Shown here in pieces: positions 25,423 through 34,141 of a DNA stretch of 64,000 bases (positions are counted from its first letter, which is position 1; every line of letters starts with the position of its first letter). The stretch is taken from the NCBI GenBank assembly GCA_017461385.1, contig JAFTXZ010000002.1, positions 57,304 to 121,303 of the forward strand, read 5' to 3'. This DNA comes from Clostridia bacterium (lineage in GTDB: Bacteria > Bacillota > Clostridia > Oscillospirales > CAG-272). The translations under genes and the position numbers were made by a program. The notes under the pieces are model-generated. The model worked only from the letters and a program-made list of their open reading frames with translations. It had not been told where the DNA came from and did not search any database.

Positions 25423-27393
25423 ATGGTAAATATGGATTTTACCAGAAAATTTGACGGTATACTTCAAAGGGCACAGCAGACCTATAAAACCTCTGTTAAT
25501 GAGCAGGCACTCCTTTCTGCACAGCAAAGTCTGGAGCCAATAAAGAATCTTAGAAGTGGCAGGGATCTTTACGAAAAGCATATAAAAAACGCAGTTGGCT
25601 TAAGCCTTCGTATAGGCATGAAGCGAATTGCTATCGACGCAGTAGTAAATAATCTCAGCTGTAAAATGGACGTGGCAATGGGCATGCTTGACAATATGGA
25701 AAGGGTTGCTATTGAAAACAGCTTTCTTAAAACCTCAGCCTTGGCAATACGAATTAAGAATTTGTTGACAAGCCTGAAGTGGATATATGCTCAAAGTGAT
25801 GAAATATACAGAACCTATCAAAGTGATAGGGGTAAGAATGATGAATTTATTCTTTCCAAGGCGAAGGAAAAATATAGTGAGCTTTACAAGGAATGTGAAA
25901 AGCTCCCCTCTGAGGAGGAGGTATTTGAGGGAGTTTTATTCCCTAATATAAAGGCAGAATGTCGTGAGTTTATTGATAGCTTGATTGATGAGGTTAACGA
26001 AATTCACAAAAAGCTTAATCGCGACAAAATCGGAAGTCGGGTTGACAATATTTTCAGCCCAATTCCACAGGAATGGAAGACCAGCTATAGCTTCCGTCCA
26101 ACAATAAACGGCAATAACAATAGCCTAATGGTTGTTGTTACACCATTTAAGGATGAATTTACGTTTCTTGCTTGCTCTTACGCACAACAAAACGGCTCAA
26201 GAGTGGCTGTGGTTGATATTACAGCAAGAGCCTTTGGAGATTGCTCGGCAAGCGAGATTAAGGAAATATTTAACTACGTGGGCACTACTGCGGACATAAT
26301 TGCCATTACAGGTATGTCTATGTACCACGAATCAAATAAGAGCTATATTTATCAGTCCCTTTACGACGTAGCAAGAAGCAAAAAGGGCTTAAGTGTTTTA
26401 ATTCACGATTTTAACAGTAAGCTTCCAGTTTGGAAGGAGGCAGAGGATGCCCTACCAGAGGCTTACGATATATTCTTTATGTATCTGACACTTCCAGGCT
26501 ATAAAGAAACCCTTGAAGCGCTTAAGTATGGAAGCGTCCGTGAAATCGATGAGCTATTTGTTAAAAAGGAATGTGCGTTCCTTGGCTACGTAGGCGTAAA
26601 CGAGGTAATAGCCATTCTGAAGAATGACTATACTAACGACTTTAGCGACACGGCATCAAGAAAATCTAGAGAAAATTACAGTAAAATTCTAGATTACATA
26701 ACAAATCTAAAGAGCCAGTCTCAGCTGATAGGCGATGACTGGGGAAAGAGCTTTAATTGCTTCGAGGACGTAAGCTTTGAGCCCAAAAAGGACTTTGGTG
26801 GCTACGACTACGATACAAAAAGGCTTCTCAATCCTAAAAATCTTGATGCAATCATAAATATGGAAAACATTTTGTTGCCAGCAAGATGTGGACTAGCAGT
26901 AAATTACTGCTTGCTCTGTGGCGAGGACGTTTCAATTTGGCAGGAGCTAACTGATGAGGAAAGGCTTTATCGCCTAACCCTTGCAACAAAAACCGTTGGC
27001 AGACTACTAAATGCCCAATATGACCCAACCGTTGAAATCAAGGAGATTGAGGGCAAGGCTGGTGCATATTGCTCAGGCGGTGGAAAGCTTATAGTTTACG
27101 GAAGCAAGGACGTTATGAATTTCTCTTGGCTTGCAGACGCCGTGTGCCACGAAATGTTCCATGCGTTTCAGCATACAGCCATGACTACTGGCTGGAAAAG
27201 ATGGCATGCCAGTGAGCTTATGGTAACTCCTCAGCGCATTAAGGAATGGAATAAATGCCACGGTAAATATATCGACATAAACAAAAATGAGAATAGCTAT
27301 TATGTCCAGGGCTTTGAGGTTGATGCTCGTGTATTCGCAGCAGAAACAACCGATGGCGTAACTAAGCATTGGCAAAAGCTAAATCTAGTTTAA
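25423..27393 (+). CDS. Putative gluzincin-type metalloprotein with HEMFH motif
   Basis: The 656-aa protein carries HExxH near its C-terminus: His576-Glu577-Met-Phe-His580, in AVCHEMFHAFQH, followed by GFEVDARVFAAE with Glu632 in the position of the third zinc ligand. This spacing is typical of gluzincin peptidases and of their inactive relatives. The first 230 residues are mostly helical, and residues about 230-430 look like an alpha/beta domain (SLMVVVTPFKDEFTFLACSY, VAVVDITARAFG) that I cannot name. There is no signal peptide, so the protein should act in the cytoplasm. Start ATG 25423 follows AAAGGAGG. Cleavage of an operon partner or an invader protein is possible but inference only. Confidence 0.65.
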   Translation: MVNMDFTRKFDGILQRAQQTYKTSVNEQALLSAQQSLEPIKNLRSGRDLYEKHIKNAVGLSLRIGMKRIAIDAVVNNLSCKMDVAMGMLDNMERVAIENSFLKTSALAIRIKNLLTSLKWIYAQSDEIYRTYQSDRGKNDEFILSKAKEKYSELYKECEKLPSEEEVFEGVLFPNIKAECREFIDSLIDEVNEIHKKLNRDKIGSRVDNIFSPIPQEWKTSYSFRPTINGNNNSLMVVVTPFKDEFTFLACSYAQQNGSRVAVVDITARAFGDCSASEIKEIFNYVGTTADIIAITGMSMYHESNKSYIYQSLYDVARSKKGLSVLIHDFNSKLPVWKEAEDALPEAYDIFFMYLTLPGYKETLEALKYGSVREIDELFVKKECAFLGYVGVNEVIAILKNDYTNDFSDTASRKSRENYSKILDYITNLKSQSQLIGDDWGKSFNCFEDVSFEPKKDFGGYDYDTKRLLNPKNLDAIINMENILLPARCGLAVNYCLLCGEDVSIWQELTDEERLYRLTLATKTVGRLLNAQYDPTVEIKEIEGKAGAYCSGGGKLIVYGSKDVMNFSWLADAVCHEMFHAFQHTAMTTGWKRWHASELMVTPQRIKEWNKCHGKYIDINKNENSYYVQGFEVDARVFAAETTDGVTKHWQKLNLV

Positions 27394-27406
27394 TTCGGAG
27401 AGCAAG

Positions 27407-30400
27407 ATGAATAAAAACGAGGTACTAAACAAGTATATTATCGAATTCCTCCACGTTGAGGAGGAATCCACTAATAGAATGATGGACTTGTATGGTACAG
27501 GAAAGTCAAGTAACCTAACCATTGAGCTAGGGGATACTATGCCTGACCAAACAAGATTGTATTGTCGTATTGCAAGAATAATAAAGGAAAGAATAGGAAG
27601 ACCGGCAGGAATTGCTCTAAGAGATAGCTCGCCACAAAAGGGAGTAGGTAACTTTGATGAGATAAATATTCTTGACTGGACCATTTCCAAGTATGAAAAT
27701 GCCGACCTTGATACTAAGGTGAAGCTTCTTACAAAAATGGCAAATAGCTCCCTTGCAGAGCTAAAGCAAAAGGGAGTAAACTCCTTGTTCTTGTCCGTTG
27801 GCGCAATTAAATGGGACGTGCCAGACCCAGATGACAATACACGATTTGTGAGCATTACAACACCATTGCTTATTTTCCCAATTAAGCTGGTGCGTTCAGG
27901 TAATGCTATGCCATATTGCATTGAGTTTGTGGCAGACGATATAAGATTAAATCCTTGTCTTATTGAGAAAATTGCCCGTGTTTATAGCAGGGAAACTGCC
28001 GACAAGCTACCGCTTCCAGTGGCAACGGAGGGCGCTGTTAATATTGCTGAGCTAGACGTGGAGCAATATTTTGCAAGCATTAACACCTTCATAGGTGAAA
28101 GCTTTAGAGATGCTCGCAGAGAATTTGCTTTGCAAAGCAATAAAATTGCAATTTCAAACTTCAACAGCATTGATATTGCAATGTATTACGACCTAATTAA
28201 CCATAAAAAGGAGCTTGAGAGTAGCAGAATGATTGAAAAGCTATTCACAAGCGTTGACAGAGTAGATAATGAAATTATCGAAAAGCCACTTATCACTCTG
28301 CCTGCCGACACAGTGCAGGAGGGTATTCTTGCAAGAGCAGTTAATAACGACGACCTTATTATCAAGGGTCCTCCGGGCACAGGTAAAACCTTGACAATCG
28401 CTAACCTTGTTGCTTCACTTATGGGCGCTGGTAAAAAGGTAATGTTCGTTTCTGCTAAAACCTCAGCCCTTGCCGAGGTATGCAATAAGCTTCCAGAGCA
28501 TCTACGCCCATTTGTGCTAGAGCTATTCTGCGAAAGCGAAACCGAAGCTGCAAGCTTCAACGTAAACGACCTTATTGCTTCACTAAGAAAAGCAAGAGAT
28601 GCAGAGCCTGTAAAGGATATAGGACTTCTTAAGCAAGAAATCCAAGGCTATCAAAACAGCAAAAAGGATGCAGTTAGATATCTTGACGCATATAAGCGCT
28701 TCTATTTTACAGACCCAAATCCATTCACAGGTCGTGCCTTCTATTCAACAATCAATAATGCCCTTGTGTACAATGGCAACCCAAGATTAAGAGAGGCGTT
28801 TATTGGCAGAACCTCAAGAATTACCGTTGAGGACTACAATAAAATGCACGGCAAGGTTGAGCTTTGCGAGGCTAATCTAAATAATATCACAAATAACGGT
28901 GAAAAAATCGCAACCCTTAGTCCTTGGTATGATGCAGAAATAGCCGTTTCTCCAACCGCTATCGAGGGTGAGATTAACGACATTAAGGAAACTCTAAGGG
29001 ATATATCTGAAAAGATAACTGCCTTTATGAAGGAGCTTGGAATTGAGGATAAAAGAGATGAAATATCCCTTGCTCTATTTTCAAGAATTGTAGAGGCTGA
29101 CATCAGCAAGGACAATATTCAAAGAATTATAGAGGGAAGCATTCGCCCCTCGGTTATGCAAGCACTAAAGGAAAAAACAAGAGAGCTTGTTACTAACGAT
29201 TTATTAAACGAATGCTTTAACTACGTAGTAAAGAACAAAATCACTATTAAGACAGATGATGAGCAGGGCTTAAGCGGACTTCTTGATGAGCTTGGTCAAG
29301 CAAGCTCAAATAAGAGCGCTAAGGAGCTTTTGGAAATCAAGAGCGCTATTGAAAAAATGAACCTTGCAGTGTCCGACTCCTGCGACGTGGTGCTTGACGT
29401 GTTTGAAAGCTACAGCAAAAAGGATGAGGAGCTGGACGAGGCTCAAAGAGCGTTAGATTTACTCGTTCCTGTGGTGGGCAAGCAAAGGGAAGCTCGTTAT
29501 GAGCTACTGAATACTCACTCACAAACGCTTTCTAAGTATTCTAAAAAGGATATGAAGAAGTTCTCCTTGTTTGAGGGTAAGGCTAAAAAGGCGTATGAGG
29601 AAATTTCCAGACTTCCAATTGGCAAGGTACCGACTATTAATGAGGTAACTAAGGCTTGCGAAATCTTCGATGGTTTTAAGGTGATTGAGGCTGAAAAGAA
29701 GCAAATATTTACAAGATTTGTTGAAATGTTCGGCGATGAGGTTACAGAAAAAGACGTAGCAAGCGTTGAGGAGTTTATCTCTGGCTGTGAGAGCAGAGAG
29801 GAAAAGAAAAAGCTTCTGAGAAGCTTGCTTGAGGAATCAAGGCTTGTGGAGGAAACTCTTGGACTCGTTACAAGTCCACTTGAAAGAGTGAGCGAGGAGC
29901 TAAAGTGTAAAACTGCTGACGAGCTTGCTGACGTGGTCCTTGGCGCTATCGAGCGTGCTAAGATTGAAAAGCTATACGAGACAGCCTGCAAGGAGCTTGG
30001 TCTTGTTGGTATGGATGAGCTTGTAAGTCTTGAAACGCCTGAAACGATTATTTGCATCAAGGAGCTTAGCGAATATATCGTGTTAAACGATACAAGAGCT
30101 ACTGCAATTTTTGAGTTTATTAAGCAAAGAGATGATGTTGGTAAGGGATTGATTAAGCTTGAAAGAATGGCTATGAAGTATGGACTCAATCCAATTTATC
30201 GTAGCATTTCTAAGCTAACCCTTGTTGATATAGATCGCTTTGTTGAGGATATTGGCGATGCCAGAATCAGCAACGCCTGCCTACAGCTTAAGGCGACTAT
30301 GGACGAGGATAATATCGGCTGCCTAAGATCATTCCTTGAATTCTTTGCTCTGGGAATTGTAAAGCTTCCAAGACGTGATGAAATCAATATGACACAGCTA

Positions 30401-32020
30401 TTTGAGTATGCATACTTTAATGCCTGCACCATTGATGGTGAAAATAAGCTAACTAAGGAGCGCGCATCTGTTTTCGACGGCACGGCTCTTAGAGCTATGG
30501 AGAAAAACTATATTGCTTCAAATACAATGCTTGCTCGCGCGCAGGCTAGGTATATAGCCCATCAACTATGTGTAAGCAATAAGCACGATCCTAAATATGC
30601 ATTCTTGAACAACGAGCGTCCTGTAAGAACAAACGCAAGGGTGTTCTTTAAGGAAAATGCAAAGGCAATTCTTTCCCTTGCAAGATGCGTTGTATTATCA
30701 CCATATTCCGTAAGCGTATTTATGAAGCCAAAGGAATATTTTGACTACGACGTTTTGATTGTTGATGAGGCAAGCCAGTTGCCTGCAAGAGTAATTTTAC
30801 CTTGTGCAATTCGTGCAAAGCAGGTTGTGCTTGTAGGTGACCAAAATCAGATGCCACCAATCCTTTACTTTGTAAGAAAGGATAACGCATCGGCAGATGA
30901 GGATGATGAGGAGGAGTGCAACAATATTCAACAGGTTGACTCAATCCTTGACCTTGCAATTAAAAACAAATCAATTGATGCAGTGGGACTTGTATGTCAC
31001 TATCGTAGTAACAACGAGAGCCTTATTGCATATTCTCAAAAGAGATACTACGACGATATGACCACATTCCCAACAGCAAATCCTGAAAAGGATGGCAAGG
31101 GACTAGTTGACGTATTCGTTGACGGCGGCCACGCGGGTGGCGTAAATATGGTTGAGGCAAACAAGGTTGTTGAGCTTATCGAGAAGCATTTTGATGAGTA
31201 TTATGATGAGGATGCGAAGATGCTTCGTGAATCCTTGGGCGTAGTTGTATTCGGTCAAAAGCAGCTCGCTTGTATAGATAAGCTTCTTGATAAGAGCCCT
31301 GTTAGGTCGAAAATCAATCTCGCAAGAGCAAACACTAAGGAAAATCCCGATAAAACCTACTTTATCACAGCAGTTGATGGGGTACAGGGTCAGGAAATCG
31401 AGCATTTGATTATTTCCTTAACATACTGTAAGAGAGACGCTCACGGAGTGGTTAAGCAGAGCTTTGGTATGCTTAACAGAGTAGGAAACGGCGAAAGACT
31501 TGGTGAAAGAATATTCAACGTTGCCGTAACGCGTGCAATTAAATCCTTGTCCTTTGTACATTCAGTTCATTCCTACGAGATTACAAAGCCATCTCTTTCA
31601 CACCTTCGTGAATATCTCGAAATGCTGGAGGCGCTTGGTAACAAAAACGAGGATACAGCACCTAAGTTTGTATCTAATATGGATAAGGTCGACCAATTTG
31701 CACTCAGCGTTCAAGCTGAAATTTCAAAGCTAATTTCCGATAAGGAAAGAATAGTATACGGCTACGGTGTAACTGAAAAATCCTTGAGAATTCCAATTGC
31801 AATTTTATCAAAGGATAAAACACACGCGTCCTTGGCTATATTCTGTGAAACAGATATAACAGATGGTGACAGATACGTGGACAGCTGGGTAAATTACCCT
31901 GAAACTATGGAGGGACGTGGCTGGAAGCTACACAGAATGTATATTCACGACTGGTATTTTAACCACGAGGCAGAGCTAAAGGCACTTAAGAATGCCATCT
32001 CTAGCGTAAGCGAAGAATAA
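27407..32020 (+). CDS. Superfamily 1 (Dna2/Upf1-like) helicase fused to a C-terminal MTES_1575-type nuclease-like domain
   Basis: The 1537-aa protein has Walker A GPPGTGKT at 321-328 and a long coiled-coil insert at about 400-1040. Walker B is VLIVDEASQLP (Asp1120, Glu1121), with motif III VVLVGDQNQMPP and motifs V/VI near VDGVQGQE and NVAVTRAIK. This is the AAA_11/AAA_12 layout of Dna2/Upf1-like helicases. The last 90 residues (GYGVTEKSLRIPIAILSK, CETDI, then GRGWKLHRMYIHDWYFN) match the shape of the restriction-endonuclease-like domain often found at the end of such helicases. The usual catalytic D...ExK is only partly visible, so nuclease activity is uncertain. The N-terminal 300 residues contain a DUF4011-like part. 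It is a strong candidate nucleic-acid effector of the operon. Confidence 0.85.
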   Translation: MNKNEVLNKYIIEFLHVEEESTNRMMDLYGTGKSSNLTIELGDTMPDQTRLYCRIARIIKERIGRPAGIALRDSSPQKGVGNFDEINILDWTISKYENADLDTKVKLLTKMANSSLAELKQKGVNSLFLSVGAIKWDVPDPDDNTRFVSITTPLLIFPIKLVRSGNAMPYCIEFVADDIRLNPCLIEKIARVYSRETADKLPLPVATEGAVNIAELDVEQYFASINTFIGESFRDARREFALQSNKIAISNFNSIDIAMYYDLINHKKELESSRMIEKLFTSVDRVDNEIIEKPLITLPADTVQEGILARAVNNDDLIIKGPPGTGKTLTIANLVASLMGAGKKVMFVSAKTSALAEVCNKLPEHLRPFVLELFCESETEAASFNVNDLIASLRKARDAEPVKDIGLLKQEIQGYQNSKKDAVRYLDAYKRFYFTDPNPFTGRAFYSTINNALVYNGNPRLREAFIGRTSRITVEDYNKMHGKVELCEANLNNITNNGEKIATLSPWYDAEIAVSPTAIEGEINDIKETLRDISEKITAFMKELGIEDKRDEISLALFSRIVEADISKDNIQRIIEGSIRPSVMQALKEKTRELVTNDLLNECFNYVVKNKITIKTDDEQGLSGLLDELGQASSNKSAKELLEIKSAIEKMNLAVSDSCDVVLDVFESYSKKDEELDEAQRALDLLVPVVGKQREARYELLNTHSQTLSKYSKKDMKKFSLFEGKAKKAYEEISRLPIGKVPTINEVTKACEIFDGFKVIEAEKKQIFTRFVEMFGDEVTEKDVASVEEFISGCESREEKKKLLRSLLEESRLVEETLGLVTSPLERVSEELKCKTADELADVVLGAIERAKIEKLYETACKELGLVGMDELVSLETPETIICIKELSEYIVLNDTRATAIFEFIKQRDDVGKGLIKLERMAMKYGLNPIYRSISKLTLVDIDRFVEDIGDARISNACLQLKATMDEDNIGCLRSFLEFFALGIVKLPRRDEINMTQLFEYAYFNACTIDGENKLTKERASVFDGTALRAMEKNYIASNTMLARAQARYIAHQLCVSNKHDPKYAFLNNERPVRTNARVFFKENAKAILSLARCVVLSPYSVSVFMKPKEYFDYDVLIVDEASQLPARVILPCAIRAKQVVLVGDQNQMPPILYFVRKDNASADEDDEEECNNIQQVDSILDLAIKNKSIDAVGLVCHYRSNNESLIAYSQKRYYDDMTTFPTANPEKDGKGLVDVFVDGGHAGGVNMVEANKVVELIEKHFDEYYDEDAKMLRESLGVVVFGQKQLACIDKLLDKSPVRSKINLARANTKENPDKTYFITAVDGVQGQEIEHLIISLTYCKRDAHGVVKQSFGMLNRVGNGERLGERIFNVAVTRAIKSLSFVHSVHSYEITKPSLSHLREYLEMLEALGNKNEDTAPKFVSNMDKVDQFALSVQAEISKLISDKERIVYGYGVTEKSLRIPIAILSKDKTHASLAIFCETDITDGDRYVDSWVNYPETMEGRGWKLHRMYIHDWYFNHEAELKALKNAISSVSEE

Positions 32021-32034
32021 GAGGAGACAATAGA

Positions 32035-32790
32035 ATGAAGAAGAACGAAAAAATGATTCTTGGCAACCCTGAAAGCAACAGCAGTAGCAGAGTAAGGGTT
32101 AGCGAAAAGGAAATGCTTAAGGCTAGTATTGAGCTTAAGGAGCAGGAAACCAATAAAAAGCTTATAGAGCTAGCAGAAAACCTTAAAAAGGTTCAAAATT
32201 CTAAAAGCACAAACAAGCAGGTTGTTGTAGAAACACTTTCTCAAACAATCAACCTTATAGCTCAATTTAAGGACGTTATCCTTGAAATTAAGGCGCTTGA
32301 GCTTGCTTTTGAGGCAATAGCTGATACTTTCTCAATTGTTGACGACGTATTTCAGGTTATCGACCTAATTATGAATCAACAAATTGCACAGGATACAGGT
32401 GCATTCTCTGGCTTAAGAGCTAGAATGAACGTAAATAAGATGGCAAGATCCATCAAGAGACGCTTCTCAAAGATGCAAAATACCTTTATGGTAATTCCAA
32501 AAATGATGGGAATTATGGGAGGCTTCAATAATATTCTTGGCAAATCCATGGGTAAGATGAGCAAGAAGAATAAGCAAAGCGCTCAAAGAGACGGCAGAGA
32601 GTTTTCAGGTGGACTTACTCCTGAGGCTATCGAAATGCTCAAGGAGCAGGGCGTTGATATGGAGCAGGGCGAGAGCTCTGGCTCTGGCGCAAGCTCTGGA
32701 GGAAATGGTGGCACTCCGGGTGGAGGACAGGGTGGTTCAAGCTCTGGCGCATCTGACAACGGTGGAAGCAACCCATTTGACGGTATTTAA
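32035..32790 (+). CDS. Helical, methionine-rich basic protein with Gly/Ser tail
   Basis: The 251-aa protein has a charged N-terminal helix and a hydrophobic helical core at about 75-125 (LIAQFKDVILEIKALELAFE and VDDVFQVIDLIMNQQI). A basic, Met-rich segment follows at about 130-185 (MARSIKRRFSKMQNTF, MMGIMGGFNN, KSMGKMSKKNK), then a disordered Gly/Ser tail ending GGSNPFDGI. I do not recognise the family. It directly precedes a Vps4-clade AAA+ gene, an arrangement reminiscent of ESCRT-III/Vps4 pairs, but the sequence does not let me claim homology. The start follows GAGGAG. Confidence 0.65.
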   Translation: MKKNEKMILGNPESNSSSRVRVSEKEMLKASIELKEQETNKKLIELAENLKKVQNSKSTNKQVVVETLSQTINLIAQFKDVILEIKALELAFEAIADTFSIVDDVFQVIDLIMNQQIAQDTGAFSGLRARMNVNKMARSIKRRFSKMQNTFMVIPKMMGIMGGFNNILGKSMGKMSKKNKQSAQRDGREFSGGLTPEAIEMLKEQGVDMEQGESSGSGASSGGNGGTPGGGQGGSSSGASDNGGSNPFDGI

Positions 32791-32794
32791 TTTG

Positions 32795-32828
32795 TATGCT
32801 ATGCGCGAGCCAGCTTGTGCATAGCATA
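32795..32828 (+). other. Intercistronic hairpin
   Basis: A 10-bp perfect stem TATGCTATGC/GCATAGCATA with a 14-nt loop in the 71-bp gap before the AAA+ gene, without a U-run. Possible mRNA processing or stability element. Confidence 0.6.
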
Positions 32829-32861
32829 GTCCAAAAGCTATAAAGAAATGGAGATATAATA

Positions 32862-34091
32862 ATGGGAAAGGTAAATAGAGGAGATATCGATAATAACGAT
32901 AACGGTATCGATCCAAGAAAGTCCGCAAACGACGCTGCAAATCAAGACCTTCAGGCAAATATTGAGGAATGCTATAGATTGCGTGATGCCATAAAGGCTC
33001 AAAGAGCTAAGGATAGCAAGAATATGACTCAAGAGCAAAAGATGGAGCTAAGAAAGCTCTATAACAAGCTTTTGCGTACAGCTAAAAAGGTAGTTGACCA
33101 AGCGCAGGACGAGGCTACGATTAAGCTATTCAAGGGATTGATGGATACAGCCAGCTCAAGAGCAAAGGAATACGGCTCTGCTATTGTTGGTGAAGCTCCA
33201 AAGACAAGAATGGAGGACATCAAGGGACTTGATAACGTAAAGGAGCTTGTAACAAGCTTCCTGTTTATGCTTAAGCACCCAGATGTAGTTAAGTACTATA
33301 ACATTGAGGGTGGCTGCAATATGCTTATGTATGGCGCACCTGGTACAGGTAAGAGTATGTTTGCTGAAGCAGTTGCAAACGAAATGGGCTTACCAATCTT
33401 TAAGGTTACCCCTGCGGACATTTTTAAGCCCTATGTAGGTGAGTCCGAGGCTTCAATCAGAGAGCTATTTGCAGAGCTTGACACCTGTGATGAGGGTGCA
33501 GTTTTGTTCATAGATGAGTGCGAATCAATATTCAGTGCAAGAAAGCAGGATACACAGGACTACAAGGCAGGCGTAACAACTGAGCTTTTGCAGGCAATGA
33601 ACGGATTTGGTGTTGATAGACGTAGAATTATTACAATCGCTGCAACAAACTGTCCAGAGCAGATTGACCCTGCATACCTACGTTATAAGCGTTTCTCACA
33701 TATCGTACACGTAACTCCTCCGGACGAAACTGCTATTGAGGCGATTGTTAGAGGAAAGCTAAGACATACAAAGAAGGGAGAAATGGCAGAGGAACCACAC
33801 AAAAGACCTCTTAAGCTTGCAGACGACGTATCTATCAGATACATAGTTGATCAGCTAATGGCAAGAGAGGAAATTGTAAATGGTGTACCAAGCTATTACT
33901 ATACCCCTGCTGATGTAAACGGTATCGTGGAGGAGGCTTGTCGTTTGGCTCTTGTTCAGGTTGAAAGAAACAACACAGGCGAGACAATTCCACTAACCAG
34001 AGAAATGTTTGACAAGGCGTTTAAGAAGGTTCCACCAAGCGTAAGTCGTGCAAAGTTTGACGAACTTGATAGCTTTAGAAAGGAAGACTAA
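32862..34091 (+). CDS. Classical-clade AAA+ ATPase (Vps4/p97-like), last gene of the operon
   Basis: The 409-aa protein has one AAA+ module: Walker A GAPGTGKS with Lys164, Walker B LFIDECES with Asp218/Glu219, sensor-1 IAATN, and the DPAYLRYKRF arginine-finger region. The pore-loop stretch is FKPYVGESEASIREL. The C-terminal helix ends in PPSVSRAKFDELDSF, like the closing segment of Vps4/p97-type ATPases. Residues about 25-105 form a small helical bundle that could be an adaptor domain of MIT type, but this is a guess. Such ATPases thread proteins through a hexameric pore. FtsH is excluded because there is no membrane segment or zinc protease domain. A terminator follows at 34105. Confidence 0.85.
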   Translation: MGKVNRGDIDNNDNGIDPRKSANDAANQDLQANIEECYRLRDAIKAQRAKDSKNMTQEQKMELRKLYNKLLRTAKKVVDQAQDEATIKLFKGLMDTASSRAKEYGSAIVGEAPKTRMEDIKGLDNVKELVTSFLFMLKHPDVVKYYNIEGGCNMLMYGAPGTGKSMFAEAVANEMGLPIFKVTPADIFKPYVGESEASIRELFAELDTCDEGAVLFIDECESIFSARKQDTQDYKAGVTTELLQAMNGFGVDRRRIITIAATNCPEQIDPAYLRYKRFSHIVHVTPPDETAIEAIVRGKLRHTKKGEMAEEPHKRPLKLADDVSIRYIVDQLMAREEIVNGVPSYYYTPADVNGIVEEACRLALVQVERNNTGETIPLTREMFDKAFKKVPPSVSRAKFDELDSFRKED

Positions 34092-34104
34092 GCTTCGCTT
34101 TTTA

Positions 34105-34141
34105 GGAGTAAAGGCAATTGTGCCTTTGCTCCTTTTTTTTA
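34105..34141 (+). terminator. Rho-independent terminator ending the ten-gene operon
   Basis: Stem AGGAGTAAAGGC/GCCTTTGCTCCT with one mismatch, then eight T residues. Confidence 0.85.

Noticed and set aside
29515-30189. Minus-strand frame of 224 codons
   Set aside because: It is antisense to the helicase gene, serine-rich and without a ribosome site.
32035-32790. ESCRT-III homologue
   Set aside because: Only helical character and the neighbouring Vps4-like gene support it; no conserved ESCRT-III residues could be matched by eye, so it is given only as a test in the findings.
10953-34091. DISARM or BREX defence system
   Set aside because: SNF2 and SF1 helicases occur, but no DNA methyltransferase, PglZ, BrxC or DrmA-type gene is found; the Hsp70, MBG-repeat and zincin genes are not part of those systems.
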